The notes beneath the pieces are model-generated. The model saw only the letters and a list, made by a program, of their open reading frames with translations. It had not been told where the DNA came from and searched no databases. From Kingdonia uniflora (taxonomy: Eukaryota; Streptophyta; Magnoliopsida; Ranunculales; Circaeasteraceae), in NCBI GenBank assembly GCA_014058105.1, contig JACGCM010000910.1:1-64000 (forward strand): 64,000 bases of DNA. Direction: 5' to 3'. Shown here piece after piece: positions 43,732 through 53,963 of this stretch. Within the stretch, counting starts at the first letter, position 1. Every line of letters starts with the position of its first letter. The translations under genes and the position numbers were made by a program.

Positions 43732-44770
43732 TTAAAAATATGGTTTGAGTTTTCGAGCAGTATAGACGAGGGTTAGGAGAAAACGCTTAAGTTTTGTGTA
43801 TCGAGTCTCTGCTAATGTCAAAGTTTTGCTGATAAAGTATACAGGTTTCTCGATGCTGGATTCGAGTCGAATGAGATCCGAACTGATATAAGTGTCTGTG
43901 ATAGGGAGGTATAAAGAAAGCCTTTCGCCTTCGATGGGGGTACTGATGACGGGTGGTCGACCAAGGTATGTTTTAAGTTCGAGGAAGGCCAGTTCATAGT
44001 CGGGTGTCCAATTGATTTCAGGGTTATTTTTCTTTTTGGCCTTGGGAGTTCCTTGGTCGTATAAGAGAGAAAAAAGCCAAGCACAATGGTCAAATGATTT
44101 CAAAATAAAGCGGTTGAGGGCCGCTATCTTGCCACCCACCTTTTGGACATCTTTATTGGTTCGGGGGGAAGGCATATCGATGAGGGCTCGAATATGAGTA
44201 GGGTCAATCTCGATACCTCGTTAGCTGATGAGTTGGCCTAAGAATTTATCGGACGAGAAAACTTCAGTTAAGTCTTGAATGTGGGTGTGTTTTTGGAGGT
44301 TTTTGTATAACATGACATCGATGTAAACTTCGACCGACTTGCCAATAAAAGGTTTGAACATGGTGGTGACAAGCCGCTGGTAAGTGGCACCCGCATTTTT
44401 AAGGCCGAAGGGCATGACATTAAAATAATAAAGGCCTTATTCAGTGATAAAAGAAGTTTTGAGTTGATCCTCAGGGAGGAGGGGTACCTGATTGTAACCC
44501 GAAGCCACGTCCATCATTGATAGTCGCTCATTTCTGGCCGTGGCATCCAGGAGTACGAAAATGATCGGGAGGGGGAGGCTGTCGTTCGGTGTATATTTAT
44601 TGAGGTATGTGAAGTTGACACAAATTCGGATCTTGCCGTTCTTCTTAGGGACCGCAACAATATTGGATATCCAGTCAGCGTACTTGACTTCCTTGATGAA
44701 TCCCGCGGCTAAGAGTTTGTCGACTTCGAGGTTAACGGCTTCGCGAAGTCATGAGGACAACGTACGCTTC
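43732..44770 (-). pseudogene. pol: Reverse transcriptase with linked RNase H, element B
   Basis: From right: SNIVAVPKKNGKIRICVNF (about 44660), LSMMDVASGYNQVPL (44515), MPFGLKNAGATYQRL (44415), then VYIDVMLYK (about 44325), in which the second catalytic Asp of YIDD is Val. Next come GKIAALNRFI, WTPDYELAFLELKTYLGRPP (44005) and PVYFISKTLTLAETRY (43835), the start of the RT-linked RNase H. Stops at 44437 and 44222. The YIDD change alone would abolish polymerase activity. Confidence 0.8.
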
Positions 44771-45119
44771 TTCTGCTTTACTGCCAGTGTGAGGGAAGAG
44801 GTCGAGGCGATGACATGCCAAAGTGGGGTCAACACCGGGCATCTCGTGGAATGTCTAGGCGAAGACATCTTTATTTGCTCGAAGGAAGTTTGTGAGTTCG
44901 AGGCTTTCAGCCTTATCTAAAAAAGTACCAATGAATGTCCCTTGACAAGGACCGTCGAGTTTGATATAAATAGTGGGTTTAATAGGTATGGTAGCTGGTG
45001 TTGAAGGTATGGGGGTGGAGAGAGACATTGATTGCAATGGTTGTTTGATAAGTTTTCTGGTCTGATCGATCTCCGGATGCTCGCATGAGCGAGCAAGACG
45101 TTGGGAACCTTTTAAGTTC

Positions 45120-45480
45120 CACATACCACAGGGGGTAGTGAAACGAAGGGTTTGGTGGTAAGTCAAAGGTATGGCTCGCATGATATGGAGCCAGTCGCGG
45201 CCAAGGATGCTAAGGTATTTGGATTTCTTGTTGATGACAAGAAAACTGGTTTGGAGTGTAACTGGCCCTATGGTGACAGGGAGACTAATACTGCTGACTG
45301 TGACTTCAGTAGTGCCGTTGAAGCCCTTGAGTTCGATATTAGCCAGGGTGATGAGGTCCGTTTTCTACATGGCTTAAACAGTGTAAAGGAATAGTATATC
45401 AGCTGCGCTTCCCGTGTCGATGAACATGGTTCGATTTTGGTAGAAGGGCGGGTGACTTCTCCTGGAAGGTGAGTTTGCAG
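45120..45480 (-). pseudogene. pol: Aspartic protease region, element B
   Basis: The active site reads FIDTGSAADIL (about 45425-45393), with D-T-G intact, in one frame. After frameshifts and stops, LHIMRAIPLTYHQTLRF follows (45190-45130), the standard C-terminal landmark after LGRDW. Just downstream, NFLRANKDVFAW-like sequence marks the linker to RT. Confidence 0.65.
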
Positions 45481-46026
45481 CATTCTTCGACACGCTTGCG
45501 CTTACTTTTAGAATCGCCGCTTTCAATATTGTTAACCTCGATGAGATGAAGTTAGTAAATGTGTACTTCGGCTAGGTCGGCAGCAGGGGCGGGTTGAGGC
45601 TTGAGGTACGACCCGTCGAGCTAACTGGGAAGGTCCGCGACATATTGATGTAGGCGACCCGCCTTGAGAATTATTTTAAGAGAGCGCTGCAGAGCGAAGC
45701 ATTTGTTGGCAGTTACACTTATGGTTCTGCCAGTAAGGTTCACCTTATTTGACCTCGATGGGGTAAGGGGTACGCCATATGGGATCTGGCTAAATCTGTG
45801 GTAAAAGGGCATTGATTGGAGCAGTAAGCTTGGGGAGGACCGACTTCGGTCGTTTATAGCGGGCCTCGGTGGTAGTATCGTCAGTGTGGGGGCGTTTGCA
45901 GCTCTCAGTCTCCTATAAGATGGGAGTGATCATAGGTGTAGAAGGTTACCCTGTTGAGGTTTGTTTTAATTGGTGGTTGAAGGTTGCCCCTAGCGATTGG
46001 ACTTGCGGAGGCGCTCGAGGTCGATA

Positions 46027-47197
46027 TATCCATTAACTTTGGATAGCATCTCCTGGAGGGTTTGATTTTTTAGAGTACGATGTATTTCTTAAAGAGGCTG
46101 TTATCAGGCATAGCTTTAAAATAAACGAGTATAACGTTCGTATAGCCAAGGTTTTTAATCTTGTGCAACTCATCAAGAAACTGTTTGGCGAAGGCTTCAA
46201 GGGTTTTATTGGGGGATTAGCGGAAGTTAAAGAAGGCGTCGACGCGGACCTCGCAGTCCTTGTTGAAGGCGAATTGGGCGATGAATAGACTAGATACTTG
46301 CTCGAAGCTTCGGATCGATCCATTTGGGAGGCTATAATACCATATGAGAGGGCTGTTTGTGAGGTTCATGGGAAATAGGCGACACAATAGGTGGTCGACC
46401 GTGGAGTATAGGCTTAAGGCATTCTGGAATTTGAGGATGTGGGATTGAGGGTCCGTATTGCGGTATTTTCTAATTTTGGGGGCATAAAAATTTGGAGGCA
46501 CCTCGATAACGAGGAGTTTAGGGCAGATTTGGTTGTTTAACCAACTCTAAGAGTTCAGTGTGGGGATCGCACTGATACGGATGGTAGTATGAAGTTTTTG
46601 GTCGAGTTCTTGCTGTGTTAGATAGGCAGAATGGGGGGGGGGGGATCATTGTGGTCGAAGGGGATGAGGCCAAATATTCGGTGTGTGCTTAGTGCTGCGC
46701 TTCCCAAGATGTTCTTGAGTAGGGCAGCGTTTGGGGTATCTGGTGGTGCGAAGAGTGGAATCGGACGAATCCTTCGTGGGTTGTATGCCAAGGTTGATTG
46801 AACCAGTAGGAAGAATGGTGGGGGGAACACCCTCGGCTCCAAGATGGACCGGGAGTACTTCAAGATGTGGCTGGGGCCCGAGCCGGGCGTGGGTAAAAAC
46901 ACATGACGGGGTGGGTGCTCGAGACGGCGGAGGGGCTTCTTGAGGCTGAATTCGTTGTAACTCAAGAACTGTATTGCGCAGATCGTCAAGGGCACGGTAT
47001 TGTCTGTCTACATCGTTCAAACGGCATTGCCATTCGGCTTCGAACTCTTGTCGGTGTTCTTCGCACTCTTGGTGTAACTGGGTTCGATGTCGCTCCTCAG
47101 CTTGAGAAAATTTATGGGTAAGAAGGGCGAGTTGAGTGGCCACTTCGTCGGCAGAGTTGTCGGCAAGGGTGGAAGAAGAGTAGAGGGTGGGCTCCAT
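46027..47197 (-). pseudogene. gag: gag of element B
   Basis: ATG at 47197 opens a 183-codon frame: MEPTLYSSSTLADNSADEVA, then a Gln/Glu/Arg-rich helical segment (about residues 35-85) and a Pro-rich linker. A G12 run at 46633-46644 coincides with the loss of frame. The capsid domain resumes as MPPNFYAPKIRKYRNTDPQS, LCRLFPMNLTNSPLIWYYSL, GSIRSFEQVSSLFIAQF (46501-46217) and KTLEAFAKQFLDEL. The order equals that of element 1 gag. It starts 80 bp inside the LTR boundary. Confidence 0.75.
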
Positions 47198-47260
47198 TGG
47201 AGATGGCTGGTACGATTAGTAAAGGAAATAAAGGCTGGGGGAGACTGGTAGGGTGGGATA

Positions 47261-47277
47261 GCACGGACGGTGCCAAA
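47261..47277 (-). other. Primer binding site of element B
   Basis: Minus strand TTTGGCACCGTCCGTGC immediately after the LTR end CCCCTACA. The same type of site, decayed, stands in element 1. Confidence 0.75.
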
Positions 47278-47851
47278 TGTAGGGGCCTAACTTTGCGAGA
47301 GGTGAAGTTAACTCTTACACTATGGATTATATCTTCGACCAGGGGATTCAAGCATATAATCTATGATAATAAGACTAATCTACTGACAATATACTTGTAC
47401 GGAGGCCTATAATGGGTCACTTCATGACCTCTGGTGAGGATTTCAAAGAGTTTTGTAATTAATATTGAGTAGTCAAAGTATTGAGAACTAGGTGATTATA
47501 GGGTATTCAAAAGTAAATTTGTAAGTCTATTGGGGAGAGATTTTCTAACCTCCTCATAGTTCCACCTCCATACAATTTATAGAACATAGGATGGGCTGAG
47601 TCACCATGGGTGGTCAAGTTATATCTGTATTCTCAGGGGACAACTGACTTGTACTCCGAGTCGGTTCTGACGCTGCAATTTGTCAAGTCTGACACTGTAG
47701 TTATTGGTTTTGACACTATAGTTGTTGGATCTGGTAGTGCAGTTGTCGAGCGGCATGCTCTACTATTCTGCCTGGTGAGCGGCTGCCTGACATGTTCCCC
47801 TTCGACCATGCACGCCCATGGTTGAAGTATTTTTGGTTTGATGTTTCCTTC
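47278..47851 (-). repeat. 5' LTR of element B (truncated)
   Basis: Aligned with 34950-35520. It stops after atgtttccttc, where the partner LTR continues for about 130 bp more. Confidence 0.8.
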
Positions 47852-47852
47852 G

Positions 47853-50408
47853 CACTATACCAAATTAGGAAAATTGTCACGGTTTTTTTTCTCGTTTGCC
47901 ACGGATAATTGTTGTAGCTAATATGAGACAGAGTTTATCCATGGCAAATATAGTTGGGTCTATGGTATTTTTATTTTTCAGCTTTCCCTCATTTTTTTTC
48001 TTCGCCCGCGCGATTTTCAAGTTCTAATTTTGGTTTCTCTTGTATTTTTTTTGTTGGAGTTGTTAGATTTAGTAAACAGAGGACCAAACTCTCAAACTTT
48101 TCAAAAATCAAAATAACTTGATCAGAAACCCTAAAACCAAAAGTTAAACTCAAGTATTCTTCAAATTTGTTGATCTCAACAATGGGTTAGTCAATTTTGT
48201 CTATATCTCAATTGATGCCGTTGGATTTGCTAATTTACTGATTTATTGCTCTCAGTTCTGCTCAATGATGGGTAAGTTTTCCAAGTTCAAACTCTAATTC
48301 CTTTGTAGATTTGCTAATTATGATGTGATTGAACTATTTTTATTATATAATTAGATATGCTAATTAGATTTGATCTTCTTCTCTCTTCTCATGAGATTTT
48401 GGCACCAAACACTACTACTACATCTCAGAACATGATTCTTAGTTTGAATTGCAAGTAAGATCTGACTTGAGTGCCATACTATACTATAAAGCACAAACAC
48501 AATTGAAACTAAAACTAGTAGTGAGAGTTTTGGATGTCCCCCCACTTAGTTGTAAATGATGAACATTTTGTTATGTTGTTATGGGGTGGTAAGTATTACC
48601 AAGTAAACATATGTTTAGCTAAAGCCATGGCTTTTATCTCTAGAAATGAAGTAATCAGTGATGTTTCGGCAAGAATATAGAGGGTTAAATCCGTGAAATA
48701 TGAATTTTTCATGAAATATTTGAAAGGTTTAGCATGATTATGTATATTTTGTAAAATCTTGATATTTTCTGTAAGGTTTTGGTTTTATTGATTGAACAAG
48801 TTATTGAGGAGATCGGGGCTGAAAATGTTGTTCAAGTTGTCACATTTATTATGTTGGGCTTGTATGGAGGAAGTGGGTAAACAATTAGCTGAGAAACGCA
48901 GGAATATATTTTGGACTGTGTGTGCATCTTATTACATATGCCTCATGTTGGAGAAATTCGAGACTATGAGCCCTATTAAAGAAGTGACGAGTAAAGCGAA
49001 GATAATTACAAAATTACTTTACAATCGTGAAACAGTTTTGAAGCTTGTAAGCAAGCATGTTTCTGAGCGGTCTCTAGTTAACTTCTCCAGGATCAGATCA
49101 GTGAGACCATCTCTAACATTGGAGAATATAGTGCTTGAAAAGAAGAACTTACATAAAATGTTTGGCTCATCCGCGTGGAACACCTCTATATGGGCATCGA
49201 GAGCTGATGGAAAGAAGGTAGCTCATTTGATAGAAGGGTTGTCTTTATGGAGTGAAGCGACACAGGTCTTAAAAGCAACTATTCCTCTGGTCTGTGCTCT
49301 CCATTTAGTCAATGGAGGAGATAGTAATCCCCAAATGGGTTACATATATGAAACTATGGATCAAGTAAAGGAGACAATCAAGGAAGAATTTGAAAATAAG
49401 AAAGTAAGCTACATGCCATTTTGGAAGATTCTCGATGGAATTTGGAACAACATTCTTCGCCGTCCTATCCATTCGGCAAGTTATTTTTTGAATCCAAATC
49501 TATTTTATTATGATGATTTTGTTGCTGATGCCGAGGTAGCAGGACAACTTCTGTGTTGCATTATACGAATGGTAGAGGATAAGAAGATTCAGGATTTAAT
49601 ACTACAGCAGCTAGACGAATATCGAGAGGCTAAGGGCCCTTTTGGTTGGATCAATGCTATTGATCAAAGATCAGAGATTCCTTCAGAAAAATGGTGGTCC
49701 TTGTATGGAGTACGGTGCCCTTAATTGCGAAGATTTGTCGTCAGAATTCTAAGTCAGACATGTAGTGGTGCGTTAAGATGTGGTCTACAGAAGAATTTAT
49801 CTGAAGAGTTGCACAAGATTGGAAGGAATAATATAGAACAACAACATTTGCTTAATATAACGCTTTTTCATCATAATCTAAGGTTACGGGATTGTGAGTC
49901 AAATGCAAAAAGAAGGAGATGGCAACAGTGATGAGATGATTGATCTAATGGATGACTGGATTGTAGATGAAGCAGTAACCCCCCAAAGTAGTGTTGATAG
50001 TGTTGCTTGGATGGACTTAATACCATTGACAATGAGGAAGAGCCATCAAAGATTTAACCAAAAAAGGAACAGCAACAGTAGCTGCAGATGCCTACCAAAG
50101 TGGAGAAGATGAAATATGAAATCTACAAGAAGCCTCTTTCTTCTGACTGAAAGAAGTATGGGGCATTTGTATATGCTTATACATTACGGTGGTAGTAATA
50201 TGTTGCTAATGGAGTCTCCGGTTTCTAGCAGATGTAAAGCCTTGATATTTCTTAATTTTTTGTAAATGCTTCTGAAAGCATCTCACTTTTCTCAATGTCC
50301 ATATAGCAGAAATCGGTATTAATAAGTGCTTGATGTTCAATGCTGAGGTAACTCTTTGTGGGCAAGGCAGTTTGGAAGCACTTTTCTTTGATGATGGAAA
50401 ATAGGATC
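47853..50408 (+). mobile_element. DNA-transposon segment with CACTA-like end and hAT gene
   Basis: Starts CACTATACCAAATTAGG exactly where the LTR of element B breaks off. Palindromic blocks follow (gccacggataat / tatccatggcaaat). That looks like a CACTA-type terminus with subterminal repeats, yet the coding part is a hAT transposase (48790-50115), a different superfamily. No matching right terminus is found; element C inserted at 50409 and the sequence may continue at 63335. Either a hAT gene lies inside a CACTA element or the terminus is misread. Confidence 0.45.
48790..50115 (+). pseudogene. hAT-family transposase, C-terminal half
   Basis: EQVIEEIGAENVVQVVT (about 48797) is in one frame, and KQLAEKRRNIFWTVCASYYI (from 48876) in another, so an indel lies between. 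The long frame (to TAA 49722) carries the DUF659-type and central region: KMFGSSAWNTSIWASRADGK, MGYIYETMDQVKETIKEEFE, FWKILDGIWNNILRRPIHSA and SYFLNPNLFYYDDF. After the stop, in the same frame, come FVVRILSQTCSG and TLFHHNLRLRDCES (about 49745-49895), the hAT C-terminal dimerisation domain. A shifted tail reads DEMIDLMDDWIVDE. The N-terminal BED zinc finger is absent. One stop and at least two frameshifts inactivate it, but it is the longest near-intact frame in the window (310 codons). Confidence 0.8.
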
Positions 50409-51141
50409 TGTAGGGGCCAAACTTCTTTTGAAGGGGAAGTCGGCTCTTACAACACGGGATTAATCTTCAATCAAAGGATTGCAAGTAAATAATATAAAGT
50501 ATGAACAATCTATAGACGAATACTTGCGTAGAGGCCCGAATGTGACACTCTATGATCTCTGATGAGGATTTTTAAGAGTGATTTTATTACTGATGAGTAA
50601 TCGAAGGTTCGAGTACTAGGTTTCTCAAGGTGGTCGAAGTTAAACTGCAAGAGGGATGGGGGGAATTTTTCTAACCCTCCATTGGTTCCCCATCTCTCCT
50701 ATTTACAGAACATAAGATGAGCTGAGTCGCCAAGGTTAGGTCAGATTACAAGGGTACTGTCCGGATATCTCGGCAGGGGTATGGGCGCCGGACATGTCTG
50801 TACTGCCACTATAACAGTTGTTGGAGATGTCTCTGTACTTTGGTACTGTAACAGTGGTTGGGCTTGTCACTGCAGTTACAAGGACCAATCACTGCACCGT
50901 CTTGTCTAATGAGCTGGCTGCCTATCCCATCATATTTCGACCATGTGCAGATATGGTCGGAGGGTTTCTGCTGCTATGTGTGTAGTCTATCCTCGAGGCG
51001 TGTTAAAGTCAAAGCTTTGTCTTCTGGGGATCTCTGGAAGGCTCGTTTTGAGGATTGAATGGGTTTCGATATATTCGGGTAGGCTATAAAGTAGCCTTCG
51101 AGTGTCTGAGTGGGGTCGAAGGTTGCGAGTAGGCTACTACA
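50409..51141 (-). repeat. 3' LTR of element C
   Basis: TGTAGGGGCC...GGCTACTACA in plus orientation, 733 bp. Preceded by GGATC and followed by the polypurine tract (51142-51157, minus strand GAAAGGGGGCGAAT). The 66-codon plus-strand frame inside it (50858-51058) is shared with the other LTR and is not a gene. Confidence 0.9.
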
Positions 51142-51306
51142 TTCGCCCCCTTTCAGCGAGTGTCTCGAAGCCATGTGGAGAGGCATTTGCTGAGAAAACT
51201 ATTTTTCCTTGGAATTTGAGCAGTTTGACTATTGGCTTTCGGGTAAGTAATAAAAGAGGATAATTAAAAGGCATAGGTAGCTATAGGGCAATCAATGAAA
51301 TAAGGC

Positions 51307-51314
51307 TATAAGTA
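51307..51314 (+). promoter_or_regulatory. TATA box, first small ORF of element C
   Basis: TATAAGTA is 87 bp before ATG 51394. Confidence 0.5.
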
Positions 51315-51393
51315 AGGATATTTGAGTAGGGATACTGTGTAACTTTCTTCCTTTTCATTATACTCTCTTTGCTCTTCAAATTTTGAAATATCT

Positions 51394-51747
51394 ATGGATA
51401 CTACGCCCAACACACGATATCAGAAGAGGATGGGGTTTGCCCGGGACCGTCGCGTAGGGCGGAAGACTAGTGAACTGCATATAAAGTTCTTCAGGCATCA
51501 TGATATGAATTGGGACATGCCCGAACTGGGACATGTACGAACTGGTGGATATAGAGGCTGGAGAGCTCATCAATGGGGAGCCTTATGCCTATCTTTGGGA
51601 CTGACTGAAGTATGACTTTACTACTGCGGAGAAGCTCTATCTCTTTCTGTCGGCTTTGGCCGAAAGCCTTGTTTATACAGAAGAGGAGATGGAAGAGCAA
51701 AGTGCGGTGAGTGGAGCTGAGCCTTCTGGAAGTAGGGATGCTGTTTG
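51394..51747 (+). pseudogene. Small accessory ORF, first copy, element C
   Basis: Starts MDTTPNTRYQKRMGFARDRR and has KFFRHHDMNWDMPEL. At 51510-51541 a 16-bp tandem duplication (TGGGACATGCCCGAAC / TGGGACATGTACGAAC) shifts the frame. The conserved sequence resumes in another frame as LVDIEAGELINGEPYAY. After a TGA, EKLYLFLSALAESLVYTEEE follows and the ORF ends at 51745-51747 without the Cys tail seen in element B. Position and strand equal those of the element B copy (about 255 bp from the LTR). Confidence 0.5.
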
Positions 51748-52234
51748 AGGTGGTGAAGATTGGTATCTTTGAATTGTAGAGGTTTTTGTTTAGGTTGGTT
51801 GTAGCAATGTATTTAGGTTTGAAATTTTTTGCTGTTTTATTGTTGTATGTGGTGGAACAGAATGAAAATAATATTTTGCAGCAATTTGAGTTTTAGTAAC
51901 TGCTAGGCATTAAAAATGAATAGGCTCGTAGTCGCGATAATGAACTTCTCTCATCGAATGATAACTGGTAATACTGATAAACGCTGTAAAAAGTGTTCCC
52001 AAAGTGTAATGATGTGGTTGAATGTGATTAACTGGTAGGCACTAAGAAATGATCGAAGGTTCGATGAACGAGGTTCAACTGGAAGTCCTTGTAAGTGGTG
52101 TGTTCATGCGTGTGAAGCAGAAACTGTTACGTCTGGGAAGTTGAAGAGGTTGGATGTTGTGTTTTCGAGGTGGGGAATTGAAGATCACAATTAATATGGC
52201 TAGGGAAGAGGGAAAGTTGAAATTGGTTTTCAAG

Positions 52235-52241
52235 TATAAAG
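52235..52241 (+). promoter_or_regulatory. TATA box, second small ORF of element C
   Basis: TATAAAG is 81 bp before ATG 52316, in a leader that resembles the one before 36877 (gggaagttgaa...aattgaagatcacaattaat). Confidence 0.55.
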
Positions 52242-52315
52242 GGAACTGTTGTAGAGAGGATTTATCACCATTTTGCATTCTTTCTTCATCTTTCTTCTTA
52301 TTTGCTCGGATTAGA

Positions 52316-52633
52316 ATGGCTGCAAATGTACTCGTACAAGAGAATCAGGCGGCAATGAGAGTCAGGCGTATATGGGAGAAGATGGTGGACCTGCGATGGA
52401 GGTTATGTATTAAAGAGGACATTGATGCTGAGATGCCAAATCTTTTTGAGGCGGAACCCGGGGCACCCATTCTTGGCATGCCCTTCGCGTACTGGTAGGG
52501 AATTTTGCAGATGATGGGGCCATTACCCGGCCATCGGATTTCTCTTCTTGAAGATTTTGTGGAAGAAATGGTGGACAAGGAGGATACTGGTGTTTTGCCC
52601 GTGGTCGAAGAGGAGCAACCCGCTGATAATTAG
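52316..52633 (+). pseudogene. Small accessory ORF, second copy, element C
   Basis: A 106-codon frame from MAANVLVQENQAAMRVRRIW with one TAG (52496-52498) directly after FAYW. The middle reads EDIDAEMPNLFEAEPGAPIL, equivalent to the WDMPDL.ELEP.EPI block. After the stop: LEDFVEEMVDKEDTG. It starts about 920 bp after the first copy. The N-terminus has diverged from the TTPNTRYQKRM form, so the two positions in the tandem pair have evolved apart. Confidence 0.5.
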
Positions 52634-53674
52634 GGTCCTATGTCTGTTGGGTGTTTTGGATGGCTTTTGTTGTTGCTCTGCTCTTCCTCTTTCTCTTCTC
52701 TTCTTTTTTTGAAAGAGTCTATAATTTTTCCTTGATGTCATGTCTTGATGAATAAAATTGGGATTTTGAATTACTGTTGAAGTAGTATTCTGTCTTTTTA
52801 TAAATAATAATTTGAACTTTCGTACTAAGAGTCTACAATATCGAAGAAAATGTTTTGCACTGTTGAAGTATCGGTAACGTCTGTCGAAGGAAAATTTTGT
52901 GTTCTTGAAGTAGTATCATGAGCTGTCGAATTAATAGTATAGATGTCGAAGTAGAGTGTTTGGGTTGTCGAAGAAAAATCTTGAATTGTCGAAGTAAAAG
53001 GTTGTAGTCTGTCAAAGTGGGAAGGTTATCTGTCGATGTAATAAATTTTAGAAGTGTCACATATGTCGTAGATCGAATGGTTGGTATACTTGGGGGTCGA
53101 ATATGAGGTTATCTGTCGACGAGTCTTTGAGATGCTGTATAGTCAGTTACTCAAATTTAAGAAGCGTGTCGAAGGCTTTGTTTGATTTGACTGGTCGTAC
53201 TGACAGCCTAGACAGCTGGTCTGTCAGAATGGTACGTACACCTGGGGCAGTTTGCCGTAAAGGTAATCATGATTTTTGCTCGTATTACAGGAAAAGTTGT
53301 GACTTGACTGTTTAGATTTGACTGTTTAGCTTCGAGTGAGGGTAAAAGTGTTCGAGAAGCTTTAGTTTTTGTAGGTAAGTTGAAGTGAGTGTGCCACTCG
53401 TACGTGAAGGATATGAGGGGTAAATCGGTCAAAACACATTATAGCAAAAAAACTAGGGTAGTGGGGTCGTGGTAATGATAATGGTTAGAAAATTGAGGCG
53501 ATTTTTGTTTTTTGAGAGAGTACATAAGTGTGAGAGGAGTAATTACTGTACTGTTTACTGAGAAAAAATCAGAGAGAGTGAGGAGAAGAGAAACGTACGC
53601 CATTGGTGCTTTGAAAGAAGTTGCTGAAGTTGTTTCATTGATCTTGATGTTCGAGTATAGTGGTTCTAACACAG
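52634..53674 (+). other. Spacer and leader exon of the spliced gene, element C
   Basis: The first part (52850-53060) has many short tgtcgaag units in loose array. The last ~150 bp (to 53674) correspond to the non-coding leader exon in element B, ending CACAG/GTATG. No protein gene was recognised. Confidence 0.4.
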
Positions 53675-53963
53675 GTATGTGACTTAAACTCTGCCAATTT
53701 TTGTTTTAATTTTTCTTCTATGTCTAAAAGTTAAAATGTCTACGTTTGGGGTTTGGAGATTATCTTTAAGGATAAGAGAATTCATGTATCTAGGTTTCGA
53801 CCCATTCTGGGATTTTTGGGCTTTTTGAAGGAGGCACTGGGTTTAGGATCGAGGTGTCTAATGTGTGTAAATTTCTTGAAGTGGGTAGATGGGCTATGGG
53901 TTATTAACACGTAATTATCGAATATATCGGTCTAATTGCGTGCATCTTCTTCTGTAGGGTAAG

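Larger units (their letters stand above)
34950..47851 (-). mobile_element. Tat-like retrotransposon, element B
   Basis: On the minus strand: 5' LTR (47278-47851, truncated), primer site, gag, protease, RT, RNase H, integrase, tandem repeats, antisense accessory module, polypurine tract, 3' LTR (34950-35629). At least 12.9 kb. The LTRs share long blocks such as cggttctgacgctgcaattt, with visible divergence, so it is older than element C. The last ~130 bp of the 5' LTR are missing where CACTATACCAAATT begins at 47853, so no target duplication can be tested. Confidence 0.85.

Noticed and set aside
46731..47121. Plus-strand frames at 46731-47121 as genes opposite gag
   Set aside because: Overlapping shadows of the gag frame on the minus strand, with no conservation in element C.
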